64,000 nucleotides of DNA from Stutzerimonas xanthomarina DSM 18231 (GTDB lineage: Bacteria; Pseudomonadota; Gammaproteobacteria; Pseudomonadales; Pseudomonadaceae), in NCBI RefSeq assembly GCF_900129835.1, contig NZ_FQXA01000001.1, positions 868,001 through 932,000 of the forward strand, read 5' to 3'. Below are positions 47,428-55,106 of this stretch, piece after piece (position 1 is the stretch's first letter; every line of letters begins with the position of its first letter). The notes under the pieces were generated by a model, which had not been told where the DNA came from, did not search any database, and saw only the letters and a program-made list of their open reading frames with translations. Position numbers and translations under genes: made by a program.

Positions 47428-48747
47428 ATGGCCCACGATCGCGCCACCTCTGCCGAACATTTCTGGATGCCCTTCACTGCCAACCGTCAGTTCAAGGGCA
47501 GCCCGCGTCTGCTGGAGCGCGCCGAGGGCATGTACTACACAGACACCGATGGCCGTCAGGTGATCGATGGCACCGCCGGGCTGTGGTGCTGCAACGCCGG
47601 CCATGGCCGCCGCGAGATCACCGAGGCGGTGAGCCGGCAGATCGCCCAGCTGGATTTCGCACCGACCTTCCAGATGGGCCACCCGCTGCCCTTCGAGCTG
47701 GCTGAGCGGCTGGCGCAGATCAGCCCGGCCGGGCTGAACCGGGTGTTCTTCACCAACTCGGGTTCGGAGTCGGCGGACACCGCATTGAAGATCGCACTGG
47801 CCTACCAGCGCGCGATCGGCCAGGGCAGTCGCACCCGCCTGATCGGCCGCGAGCTGGCCTATCACGGCGTCGGCTTTGGCGGTATTTCGGTCGGCGGCAT
47901 GGCCAACAACCGCAAGGCCTTTGGCGCGCTGTTACCAGGCGTCGACCACCTGCCGCATACGCTCGACCTGCAGCGCAACGCGTTCAGCCGCGGCCTGCCT
48001 GAGCACGGCGTGGAAAAAGCCGACGAGTTGGAACGACTGGTCACCTTGCATGGGGCGGAAAATATTGCCGCCGTGATCGTCGAGCCAATGTCCGGCTCCG
48101 CTGGGGTGATCCTGCCGCCGCAGGGTTATCTGCAGCGCTTGCGTGAGATCACCCGCAAGCACGGCATCCTGCTGATCTTCGACGAAGTGATCACCGGCTT
48201 CGGTCGGGTCGGCGAGGCCTTCGCCGCCCAGCGCTGGGGCGTCACGCCGGACATTCTCACCTGCGCCAAAGGCCTGACTAACGGCGCGATCCCCATGGGC
48301 GCGGTGCTGGTCGACGAGCAGATTCACGAGGCCTTCATGCAAGGCCCGGAAGCCACCATCGAGTTCTTCCACGGCTACACCTACTCCGGCCACCCGGTGG
48401 CCTGCGCAGCCGCTCTGGCGACCCAGGACATCTATCAGCGGGAGAACCTCTTCCAGAAAGCCATCGAGATCGAAGGTTACTGGCAGGACGCCCTGTTCAG
48501 CCTCCAGGGACTGCCAAACGTGACCGATATCCGTACGGTTGGGCTGGTGGCCGGCATCCAGTTCGCGGCCCATGCGGACGGCGTCGGCAAACGTGGCTAC
48601 GAAGTGTTTCGTCAGTGCTTCGAGGATGGTTTGCTGGCGCGCGCCAGCGGCGACACCATTGCCTTGTCACCCGCGCTGATCGTCGAGCGCGAGCATATCG
48701 ACGCGATGATCGAGCGCCTCGCCGACGCCATCCGCAAGGCAGCCTGA
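47428..48747 (+). CDS. gabT2: Omega-amino acid (GABA) aminotransferase GabT2-like
   Basis: A 439-residue class III aminotransferase. The PLP lysine is K281 in CAKGLTNGAIPMG; the GSESADTAL and FDEVITGFGRVGEAF segments are typical. It transfers the amino group of beta-alanine or GABA-type omega-amino acids, with pyruvate the usual acceptor. Divergent from kauB and upstream of the rpmG-rpmB pair, it matches gabT2 of P. aeruginosa in position. GGAG precedes the ATG at 47428. A bidirectional terminator follows. Confidence 0.85.
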   Translation: MAHDRATSAEHFWMPFTANRQFKGSPRLLERAEGMYYTDTDGRQVIDGTAGLWCCNAGHGRREITEAVSRQIAQLDFAPTFQMGHPLPFELAERLAQISPAGLNRVFFTNSGSESADTALKIALAYQRAIGQGSRTRLIGRELAYHGVGFGGISVGGMANNRKAFGALLPGVDHLPHTLDLQRNAFSRGLPEHGVEKADELERLVTLHGAENIAAVIVEPMSGSAGVILPPQGYLQRLREITRKHGILLIFDEVITGFGRVGEAFAAQRWGVTPDILTCAKGLTNGAIPMGAVLVDEQIHEAFMQGPEATIEFFHGYTYSGHPVACAAALATQDIYQRENLFQKAIEIEGYWQDALFSLQGLPNVTDIRTVGLVAGIQFAAHADGVGKRGYEVFRQCFEDGLLARASGDTIALSPALIVEREHIDAMIERLADAIRKAA

Positions 48748-48890
48748 CAGAGCGATGACCGTAGAGGCGGCCGTGTCGGTGAGCGGCCCAAAGCCGGACG
48801 AGCAATTTGCCGCCACGAACGGCTCACCGAGTCCGCATCGGGCAGCACGGGTGCCCTACTGGAACACCACTGCCATAGCTGCATAAACGA

Positions 48891-48916
48891 AAAAACCCGC
48901 CGATTGGCGGGTTTTT
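48891..48916. terminator. Bidirectional terminator between gabT2 and rpmG
   Basis: Stem AAAAACCCGCC with its complement and a 4-base GATT loop gives a T-tract on both strands. It serves gabT2 and the convergent rpmBG operon. Confidence 0.93.
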
Positions 48917-48933
48917 CTTCAAGGGCCGATCAA

Positions 48934-49089
48934 TTACTTGATCTTGGCTTCCTTGTACATCACGTGCTTACGTACGACAGGATCGAATTTCTTGATTTCG
49001 AGCTTGTCGGGGGTGGTGCGCTTGTTCTTGTCAGTGGTGTAAAAATGGCCGGTACCGGCGCTGGACACCAAACGGATCAGGTCACGCAT
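48934..49089 (-). CDS. rpmG: 50S ribosomal protein L33
   Basis: A 51-residue basic protein starting [20 protein letters not shown] and ending EAKIK, the length and sequence of bacterial L33. It has no cysteine, so it is the zinc-independent (C-minus) form. It follows rpmB after 11 bases with a ribosome site in between, forming the usual rpmB-rpmG operon. Confidence 0.97.
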   Translation of the reverse strand: MRDLIRLVSSAGTGHFYTTDKNKRTTPDKLEIKKFDPVVRKHVMYKEAKIK

Positions 49090-49100
49090 GATAGTTCTCC

Positions 49101-49337
49101 TTAAACCTTTTCGCCGCGAGCGCGGAGTTCAGCCAGAACGGCGTCGATGCCACGCTTGTCGATAACGCGCATGCCTTTGGCAGTCAGGCGCAGACGTACG
49201 AAGCGGTTCTCGGACTCGACCCAGAAGCGATGATGCTGCAGGTTCGGCAGAAAACGACGACGGGTTTTGTTGTTCGCGTGGGAAATGTTGTTCCCGGTTA
49301 CCGGACCCTTACCGGTAACTTGACAGACTCTCGACAT
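49101..49337 (-). CDS. rpmB: 50S ribosomal protein L28
   Basis: A 78-residue protein starting [17 protein letters not shown] and carrying the [17 protein letters not shown] segment of L28. It has a single cysteine (C5), so it is not the zinc-ribbon form. First gene of the rpmB-rpmG operon. Confidence 0.97.
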   Translation of the reverse strand: MSRVCQVTGKGPVTGNNISHANNKTRRRFLPNLQHHRFWVESENRFVRLRLTAKGMRVIDKRGIDAVLAELRARGEKV

Positions 49338-49665
49338 GCCTCAGCCCTCTAAAACCACATGCCCAACCCGGCATGGGTTGGCCGCTTGAATTCAAATGTC
49401 TATTTTGGCGCTCAGCGCCACGTTTCGTTGGGGTCTTACCGGCTACGCGGCAAGCGAAGAAACCGGGCCCCTAGAAAAGAGCGCTGCTTTATATCAGAAA
49501 GTCCCCCAGGCAACAAGCGCGGTGTGACTTTACAGCGTCGACGCTCACTGCCTCGATTTCTTTCCGACCCAAGCCTGGCGAGGCCTTCCGCCGCAAACCG
49601 TTCGTCGCCTGCGCATCTGCCCACTCTATACAGTGAGACCAATCAGAGCCGTCAGTTGCAACGAA

Positions 49666-49697
49666 CCGGGCTGCCGGGCTGCCGGGCTGCCGGGCTG
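49666..49697. repeat. Four tandem copies of an 8-base repeat
   Basis: Four exact copies of CCGGGCTG in a row. Located in the non-coding region upstream of the IclR gene. Such arrays can change copy number by slippage. Confidence 0.9.
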
Positions 49698-49785
49698 CCA
49701 TCGTATCGCTGTAACTACTCTCCCGCCTACGACGAGATGAGACGAGCCATATTTGTCGCCTAGCCTCGCATTAAAAGCGAACAAT

Positions 49786-49811
49786 GGTTTTACTGTGCGA
49801 AATGCAGAACC
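49786..49811. promoter_or_regulatory. Possible operator upstream of the IclR-type regulator
   Basis: An imperfect dyad with arms GGTTTTACTG and ATGCAGAACC around TGCGAA, and an inner GTGCGAAATGCAGAAC that loosely resembles PcaR-type sites. It lies about 160 bases before the regulator start. Weak evidence. Confidence 0.3.
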
Positions 49812-49968
49812 GTTATTATCAGCTATGATGACCCAATTGGCGCTAAACGACCGTGGTCGTGGACAGCCACCGAAGCAACTTGCGCATTAGCTAAAGCCCC
49901 CTGCCGAGCGATGGGCGATCTGCTATCGTGCGCGCCGCCGCCCTACCACCGGACAGACCGACACCACC

Positions 49969-50751
49969 ATGAGCGACATCGAAGACACCGATACTCCCAA
50001 GGACCGAAAATTCGTCGAGGCGCTATCACGCGGGCTGGATGTACTGCGTGCCTTCACCCACGGTTCGGTGGTGATGGGCAACCAGGACATTGCGCGCATC
50101 ACCGGGTTGCCCAAACCAACGGTGTCGCGCATGACCTATACCCTGACCAAGCTCGGTTACCTCAGCTACTCGCCGCAGCTGGAAAAGTACCAGCTCGACT
50201 CCGGCGTACTGGCGCTCGGTTATGCCTACGTCTCCAATCTGCGCGTGCGCCAGCTGGCCAAGCCGTACATGGACGAGTTCTCGCGTCGCACCAATACGTC
50301 CGTTGGGCTGACCTGCCGTGACCGGTTGTCGATGATCTATATCGAAAACTGCCGGCCGGCTGAGGTTTCCACACTGCGCATGGACGCTGGTGTGCGCCTG
50401 CCGCTGGCCACCACGGCAGCAGGCCGCGCCTTTCTCGCCGGCACCCCGAACAAGGAGCGCGCGCATTTGATGGCCGCGCTGGAAGCCAAATACGGCGACG
50501 AGTGGGCCACGATGGAGCAATCCCTGGAAAAATCCTTCGCCGAGTTCCGCCAGCATGGCTTCTGCCTGTCGCTCGGCGACTGGGACCGCAATGTGATGGC
50601 CGCTGGCGTACCGCTTCATTTGGCCGACGGCAGCATCATGGCGCTGACCTGCGGCGCGCCCTCGTTCCAGCTCAGTGAAGAAACCCTACGCGGCTCGCTG
50701 GCACACCAGCTGGAAATGCTCGCACGCGATATCGAAAGCCTGGGCGTCTGA
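49969..50751 (+). CDS. IclR family transcriptional regulator
   Basis: A 260-residue IclR-type protein. The winged helix spans about residues 15-75 (EALSRGLDVLRAF, DIARITGLPKPTVSRMTYTL). The effector domain follows, with the RLPLATTAAGRAFLAG segment common in the PcaR/PobR-like branch. The effector and target genes cannot be read from the sequence. Neighbours are not aromatic-degradation genes, so its target is probably elsewhere. A single gene; a 92-base gap separates it from the convergent TetR gene. Confidence 0.88.
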   Translation: MSDIEDTDTPKDRKFVEALSRGLDVLRAFTHGSVVMGNQDIARITGLPKPTVSRMTYTLTKLGYLSYSPQLEKYQLDSGVLALGYAYVSNLRVRQLAKPYMDEFSRRTNTSVGLTCRDRLSMIYIENCRPAEVSTLRMDAGVRLPLATTAAGRAFLAGTPNKERAHLMAALEAKYGDEWATMEQSLEKSFAEFRQHGFCLSLGDWDRNVMAAGVPLHLADGSIMALTCGAPSFQLSEETLRGSLAHQLEMLARDIESLGV

Positions 50752-50843
50752 TCATTGGCTAAGCGGCAACCAGTCAAGCGGGACGCGTAGGCTTCACCGA
50801 CCTTTCGCTCATCGACTCCACAAAGGTGGCGATCAGACCGCCG

Positions 50844-51425
50844 TCACTGCGCCCTGACGCTGGCCCAGGCGATGTCCGCGAGCAGTTCGCGGCAATCCGC
50901 CAACGCGGTGCGTGATCGTCCAGCCAGCCAGTTGCGCGCCATATCGTGGCAAGGCCCGATCACCACGGCCAGAAAGCAATCACCCGGCATCCGTCGAAAG
51001 GCGCCGCTATCGCGGTGCCGGCGCAAGATGGCGCTGACCCGCTCGCCATGGGCCTGATTGACCTCACGCAGTCGTTCCCCCATTTCCCCCGCCTCGACCC
51101 GTCCGCGGTTGTGCAGAACGAAGCGTGCCCAGTTGGGATTCTCTGTGACCCAATCGATGTAGCTCGTGACGAACAGCCTGACACACGCCTCGGCATCCAG
51201 CGTTTCGATCAGCCCGGCCTCAAGCCGCGCGGCGTATTCACCGATGCCCTCCAGATAAAGCGCGGCGATGATTCGCTCGCGGTTACCAAAATGGTGATAA
51301 AGGCTACCGATGCTGGCCCCGGAACGGTCGCGAATCATCTCGATGGTCGTCGCCTCAACCCCAAACTCGGTGAAGCAGGCGAGCGCGGCCTGGAGGATTT
51401 CCTGCTTGCGGCTACTACGGGCCAT
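50844..51425 (-). CDS. TetR family transcriptional regulator
   Basis: A 193-residue TetR repressor. The helix-turn-helix is in the first 50 residues (ARSSRKQEILQAAL, IEMIRDRSGASIGSLYHHFG). The C-terminal ligand domain is helical and has Cys residues. The start at 51425 gives the usual family N-terminus; the frame is open much further upstream without support. It is divergent from a hydrolase gene across a 99-base gap that contains a clear dyad plus direct repeat. That suggests it represses itself and the hydrolase. Confidence 0.88.
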   Translation of the reverse strand: MARSSRKQEILQAALACFTEFGVEATTIEMIRDRSGASIGSLYHHFGNRERIIAALYLEGIGEYAARLEAGLIETLDAEACVRLFVTSYIDWVTENPNWARFVLHNRGRVEAGEMGERLREVNQAHGERVSAILRRHRDSGAFRRMPGDCFLAVVIGPCHDMARNWLAGRSRTALADCRELLADIAWASVRAQ

Positions 51426-51441
51426 CCGACCTCCAACGTAA

Positions 51442-51464
51442 CTAGAATTATTTTCTAGAATTAT
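51442..51464. promoter_or_regulatory. Candidate TetR operator in the divergent promoter
   Basis: CTAGAA-N5-TTCTAG (51442-51458) forms a perfect 6-base dyad. CTAGAATTAT is also directly repeated (51442-51451 and 51455-51464). It starts 17 bases before the TetR start codon, within the 99-base divergent gap. Confidence 0.65.
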
Positions 51465-51524
51465 CTTCCACTGTTCGTATACTGCACCGATCGCGGCAAT
51501 CCAAAAAGTGCGGAGAACAAAAAG

Positions 51525-52427
51525 ATGGCGACGATACAGGCTGGAGAGCGTTGGATCGATAACGGCAATGGTCACCTTTTGTCCAGCTACTGGTACCCAC
51601 CGAGCGGTGCGCCACGCGGCGCCGTTTTGATTGCACCGGCCATGGGCGTCAAGCAACGCTTCTACGCCGCGTTCGCCAGTTGGCTGGCCGACCGTGGCTA
51701 TTTGGTCGTCACGTTCGATTATCTGGGCATGGGCCGCTCGCGCCAGATTCCGCTGCGCCAGCTCAAGGTGGACATCCTCGACTGGGCTCGCCACGACTGC
51801 AGCGCGGTATTGGCAACAGTTGCAGAGGAGGCTGGCGCGCTACCGCTCTATTGGATTGGCCACAGCGTCGGCGCGCAGATCCTGCCTCTAGTCAAAGGCC
51901 ACGAGCGGCTTACCCGAATCGTCACCATTGCGGCCGGCAGCGGTTACTGGCGCGAAAACAGCCCGCAGATCAAGCACAAGGCCTGGTTGCTCTGGTACGG
52001 TCTTGCCCCGGCCCTAACCGCCATCGCCGGCTACTTTCCCGGCGACCGCATCGGCGCAGTGGGTGACTTGCCGGCCGGCGTCATCCGCCAATGGCGCCGC
52101 TGGTGCCTGCATCCGGAATATCTGGTCGGCGTGGAGGGCGAACCCATGCACCAGGCGTTCGCCGCGGTACGGACCCCGCTGACGTCGCTGTCATTCACTG
52201 ATGACGAGATGATGTCGGCGCGCAATACCGAATCGCTGCACGGCTTCTATACCGGCGCACCGAAGAGCATGCAACGCATCGCCCCGAGTGAAGTGGGCGC
52301 GGATCGTATCGGTCATTTCGGCTTCTTCCGTGAAGCTTTCGCACCGACGCTCTGGTCGGGCTATTTGCTGCCAGAACTTGAACAATGCCAGCACAACCCG
52401 CCTGATGCGCTCGTCAACGCGAGTTAG
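51525..52427 (+). CDS. Alpha/beta hydrolase
   Basis: A 300-residue alpha/beta hydrolase. The nucleophile elbow is GHSVG in YWIGHSVGAQI, the oxyanion region APAMGVKQRFYA and a late His in IGHFGFFRE. Such UCP037442-like hydrolases have no assigned substrate. The divergent TetR gene and shared dyad suggest induction by a compound the enzyme may act on, a common pattern that is only inferred here. No signal peptide. Confidence 0.78.
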   Translation: MATIQAGERWIDNGNGHLLSSYWYPPSGAPRGAVLIAPAMGVKQRFYAAFASWLADRGYLVVTFDYLGMGRSRQIPLRQLKVDILDWARHDCSAVLATVAEEAGALPLYWIGHSVGAQILPLVKGHERLTRIVTIAAGSGYWRENSPQIKHKAWLLWYGLAPALTAIAGYFPGDRIGAVGDLPAGVIRQWRRWCLHPEYLVGVEGEPMHQAFAAVRTPLTSLSFTDDEMMSARNTESLHGFYTGAPKSMQRIAPSEVGADRIGHFGFFREAFAPTLWSGYLLPELEQCQHNPPDALVNAS

Positions 52428-52466
52428 GCTAAGAGGCGCACTGGCCAGAGGAAGGCACTTCCCCCC

Positions 52467-52525
52467 GTAGGGTGGGCTTCAGCCCACCACCAACACCATC
52501 TCGGGGGGCTAAAGCCCCACCCTAC
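52467..52525. repeat. GTAGGGTGG-family palindromic repeat, short variant
   Basis: A 59-base element bounded by GTAGGGTGG and CCACCCTAC, with inner GGCTTCAGCCC and GGGGCTAAAGCCCC hairpins. It shares only the ends with the copies at 18908 and 45399. In the 284-base gap after the hydrolase gene. Confidence 0.75.
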
Positions 52526-52666
52526 GCAGCAATTTAAGCGCTGCTCTCTTCGCCTTGCATCGCGCTCGGGTGGCAGGTCCGCTTGCCCTTCGTCACCACC
52601 TTCACCACAACGGTGAGCTAAAGCGGAGCGCCGGCCAGCCCGTCTCATAGAGGGATGCCTGCAAAG

Positions 52667-52690
52667 CAAAACCGGGCCATAAGGCCCGGT
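52667..52690 (-). terminator. Terminator of the acyl-CoA dehydrogenase operon
   Basis: Eight-base perfect stem ACCGGGCC with complement, a 4-base loop, and on the minus strand a following TTTTG tract. It lies 21 bases after the last gene of the operon. Confidence 0.8.
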
Positions 52691-52711
52691 CGTGGTGTCG
52701 CGATTGGTGCG

Positions 52712-53854
52712 TTATGCCACCTGCATCAGCTTCGCATAAGCCTTCAGATGATGGTCATCGTCACCGAACTGGTGGGCGATCATGACCAGGCGCTTGGCGT
52801 GGTGGGCAAGGTTGTATTCCCAGGTCATGCCGATGCCGCCGTGCAGCTGGATCGCTTCCTCGGCCACCTTGCGTGCGGCGCGGGCACAGATGTACTTGGC
52901 GGCGGCGATGATGCGGCGGCGGTCGTCGTTGTCTTCGCCATCGGCAAAGGTCGCGGCGAGGATCGCCATGCTGGTGGCCTGCTCCAGCTCGGTCTGCATG
53001 TCCACCATGCGGTGTTGCAGCACCTGGAACTTGCCGATTGGAACGCCGAACTGCTTGCGCGTTTTCAGGTAGTCGAGGGTCAGCTTGCAGGCCTCGTCCA
53101 TGCTGCCCAGCGCGTCGGCGCATTGCGCGGCGATGGCGCGGCCTTGCTGGTAGCGCAGCGCCGGGAGCGCATTACCGATTTCGCCGAGCAGCGCGTCGGA
53201 GCCCACTTGCACATTGTCGAGGAACAGCTCGCAGCCCTTGCGCCCGTCGATGGTCGGGTACACCCGGCGACTGACGCCTTGAGCGTTCGGATCGACGAGG
53301 AACAGGCTGATGCCGGTTTCGTCGCGGCTGTCGCCGGCAGTGCGCGCCGAGACGATGATCCTGCCGGCGCTGTGTCCGCCAATCACCACGGCCTTACGTC
53401 CGCTCAGGCGATAACCGCCGTCGACCGCTTCAGCTTTGGTCTGTACATCGTGCAGGTTGTAATGGCTCTGCGGCTCGTCGAAAGCCACCGCCAGCTGCAG
53501 CGAACCGGCCGCGACCTGAGGCAGCAGATCGGTTTTCTGCGCGTCGCTGCCCAGCTGATTGAGCAAGCCGCCGCCATAGATCACCGATTGCAGGTAGGGT
53601 TCGAGCGTCAGCCCGCGGCCCAGCTCGGTCATCACCAGCATGGTTTCCACCCCACCGCCGCCAAAGCCGCCGATCTCCTCGGCAAACGGCACGGCGGTCA
53701 GGCCTAGCTCGCCCAGCTGCCCCCAGAACTCGGAGGAAAAGCCCAGCTCCGACTCGCTGAATTTCTCGCGCTGCTCGAACGGGTAGGCGTCGCGCACCAG
53801 ACGCGCCGCGGTGTCTTGCAGCATTTGCTGCTCTTCAGTCAGTTTGAAGTCCAT
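52712..53854 (-). CDS. Acyl-CoA dehydrogenase (small subunit type)
   Basis: A 380-residue FAD-dependent acyl-CoA dehydrogenase starting MDFKLTEEQQMLQDTAARL. The C-terminal helical segment IQLHGGIGMTWEYNLAHH is the family hallmark. Its loops resemble the small-subunit partners of pimeloyl-type (PimD-like) dehydrogenases. It is encoded 12 bases after its partner at 53867 and together they probably form a heteromeric enzyme for a dicarboxylyl- or branched acyl-CoA. Last gene of the operon. Confidence 0.88.
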   Translation of the reverse strand: MDFKLTEEQQMLQDTAARLVRDAYPFEQREKFSESELGFSSEFWGQLGELGLTAVPFAEEIGGFGGGGVETMLVMTELGRGLTLEPYLQSVIYGGGLLNQLGSDAQKTDLLPQVAAGSLQLAVAFDEPQSHYNLHDVQTKAEAVDGGYRLSGRKAVVIGGHSAGRIIVSARTAGDSRDETGISLFLVDPNAQGVSRRVYPTIDGRKGCELFLDNVQVGSDALLGEIGNALPALRYQQGRAIAAQCADALGSMDEACKLTLDYLKTRKQFGVPIGKFQVLQHRMVDMQTELEQATSMAILAATFADGEDNDDRRRIIAAAKYICARAARKVAEEAIQLHGGIGMTWEYNLAHHAKRLVMIAHQFGDDDHHLKAYAKLMQVA

Positions 53855-53866
53855 TGCGGTGCCCCC

Positions 53867-55063
53867 TTACAGCTCGAGAATCATCTTCGAGACGATGTTC
53901 TTCTGGATTTCATTGGAGCCGCCGAAGATCGACAGCTTGCGCATGTTGAAGTAGTCGCCGGCGAGCGACGCGCTGTAGTCGGCGTGCAAGAGATCGCCTT
54001 CGTAGTCCAGCTGCAGCTCCTCCTCGAGGAAGGGCAACGCATAAGGACCGATGACCTTGCGCAGCAGGCTGGTGATGGCCTGGCGGATCTCGGTGCCCTT
54101 GACCTTGAGGATCGAGGACTCCGCGCCGGGCACGCCGCCCTCTTTCGCCGCTGCGAGGATGCGCAGGGTGCTCATCTCGATGGCCATCAGCTGCATCTCG
54201 ACCTCCGCGACCTGAGCGCGGAACAGCGGGTCTTCGAGCATAGGCCTGCCGTCGCAGACTTCCTTCATGGCGATGCGTTTCAGATGCGCCAGCGCAGCCT
54301 TGGAGGCGCCGATGCCGGCGAGGCCGGTGCGCTCGTGGGTCAGCAAGTACTTGGCGCAGGTCCAGCCCTGGTTTTCCTCGCCGACGAGGTTTTCCACCGG
54401 GACGCGGACGTTGTCGAAGAAGACTTCGTTGACCTCATGATCGCCGTCCAAGGTGATGATCGGCCGCACGCTGATGCCCGGCGTGCTCATGTCGATCAAC
54501 AGGAAGCTGATGCCGCGCTGCTGCTGGGCTTCGGGGTCGGTGCGCACCAGGCAGAAGATCATGTTGGCGTGCTGGCCGAGGGTGGTCCAGGTCTTCTGGC
54601 CGTTGACCACGTAGTGGTCGCCATCGCGCACGGCGCGGGTCTTGAGACTGGCGAGATCGGAGCCGGCGCCCGGCTCGGAATAACCCTGGCACCACCAGTC
54701 TTCACCGGAAAGAATGCGCGGCAGGTAATAGTCCTTCTGCTGCTGGGTGCCAAACTTGATGATCACCGGGGCGACCATGTTGACGCCGAAGGGCACGCTG
54801 CGCGGCGCGCCAAAGGCGGCGCACTCCTCGTCGAAGATGTGCTTTTCAACCGGGCCCCAGGTGGTGCCGCCCAGCTCCACCGGCCAGCCCGGCGCGTACC
54901 AGCCGCGCTTGACCAGGATCTGCTGCCAGCGCTGATGGTCTTCCTTGGACATGTGCTTGCCGAGCTTGACCTTGGCGGCGATGTCCGCGGGCAGCTCGTT
55001 TGTCAGGAAGGCGCGCACTTCATCGCGGAAGGCGAGCTCTTCGGCCGTGTAGTTGACGTTCAT
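53867..55063 (-). CDS. Acyl-CoA dehydrogenase (large subunit type)
   Basis: A 398-residue acyl-CoA dehydrogenase. FAD-binding segments WCQGYSEPGAGSD and VNGQKTWTT are present, and the C-terminal FGGSNEIQKNI closes the fold. It resembles PimC-like large subunits. The longer frame upstream overlaps the hydratase gene and is not gene-like; ATG 55063 (MNVNYTAEEL) fits the family. It precedes the small subunit and follows the multifunctional enzyme, one transcript of three genes. Confidence 0.9.
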   Translation of the reverse strand: MNVNYTAEELAFRDEVRAFLTNELPADIAAKVKLGKHMSKEDHQRWQQILVKRGWYAPGWPVELGGTTWGPVEKHIFDEECAAFGAPRSVPFGVNMVAPVIIKFGTQQQKDYYLPRILSGEDWWCQGYSEPGAGSDLASLKTRAVRDGDHYVVNGQKTWTTLGQHANMIFCLVRTDPEAQQQRGISFLLIDMSTPGISVRPIITLDGDHEVNEVFFDNVRVPVENLVGEENQGWTCAKYLLTHERTGLAGIGASKAALAHLKRIAMKEVCDGRPMLEDPLFRAQVAEVEMQLMAIEMSTLRILAAAKEGGVPGAESSILKVKGTEIRQAITSLLRKVIGPYALPFLEEELQLDYEGDLLHADYSASLAGDYFNMRKLSIFGGSNEIQKNIVSKMILEL

Positions 55064-55106
55064 GGGAAGGTCCTCATGGTGCGTTCGGATTGCAGGCGGG
55101 TCGCGT

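Larger units (their letters stand above)
49338..49968. other. Intergenic region between rpmB and the IclR gene
   Basis: 631 bases with no convincing gene. It should hold the rpmBG promoter on the minus strand and the IclR promoter on the plus strand. It contains the four-copy octamer repeat at 49666 and a possible operator at 49786. A 134-codon ORF across it has no gene-like features. Confidence 0.6.

Noticed and set aside
49359-49763. 134-codon open frame on the plus strand
   Set aside because: Low-complexity composition, no ribosome site, crosses the octamer repeat and the promoter region of rpmB.
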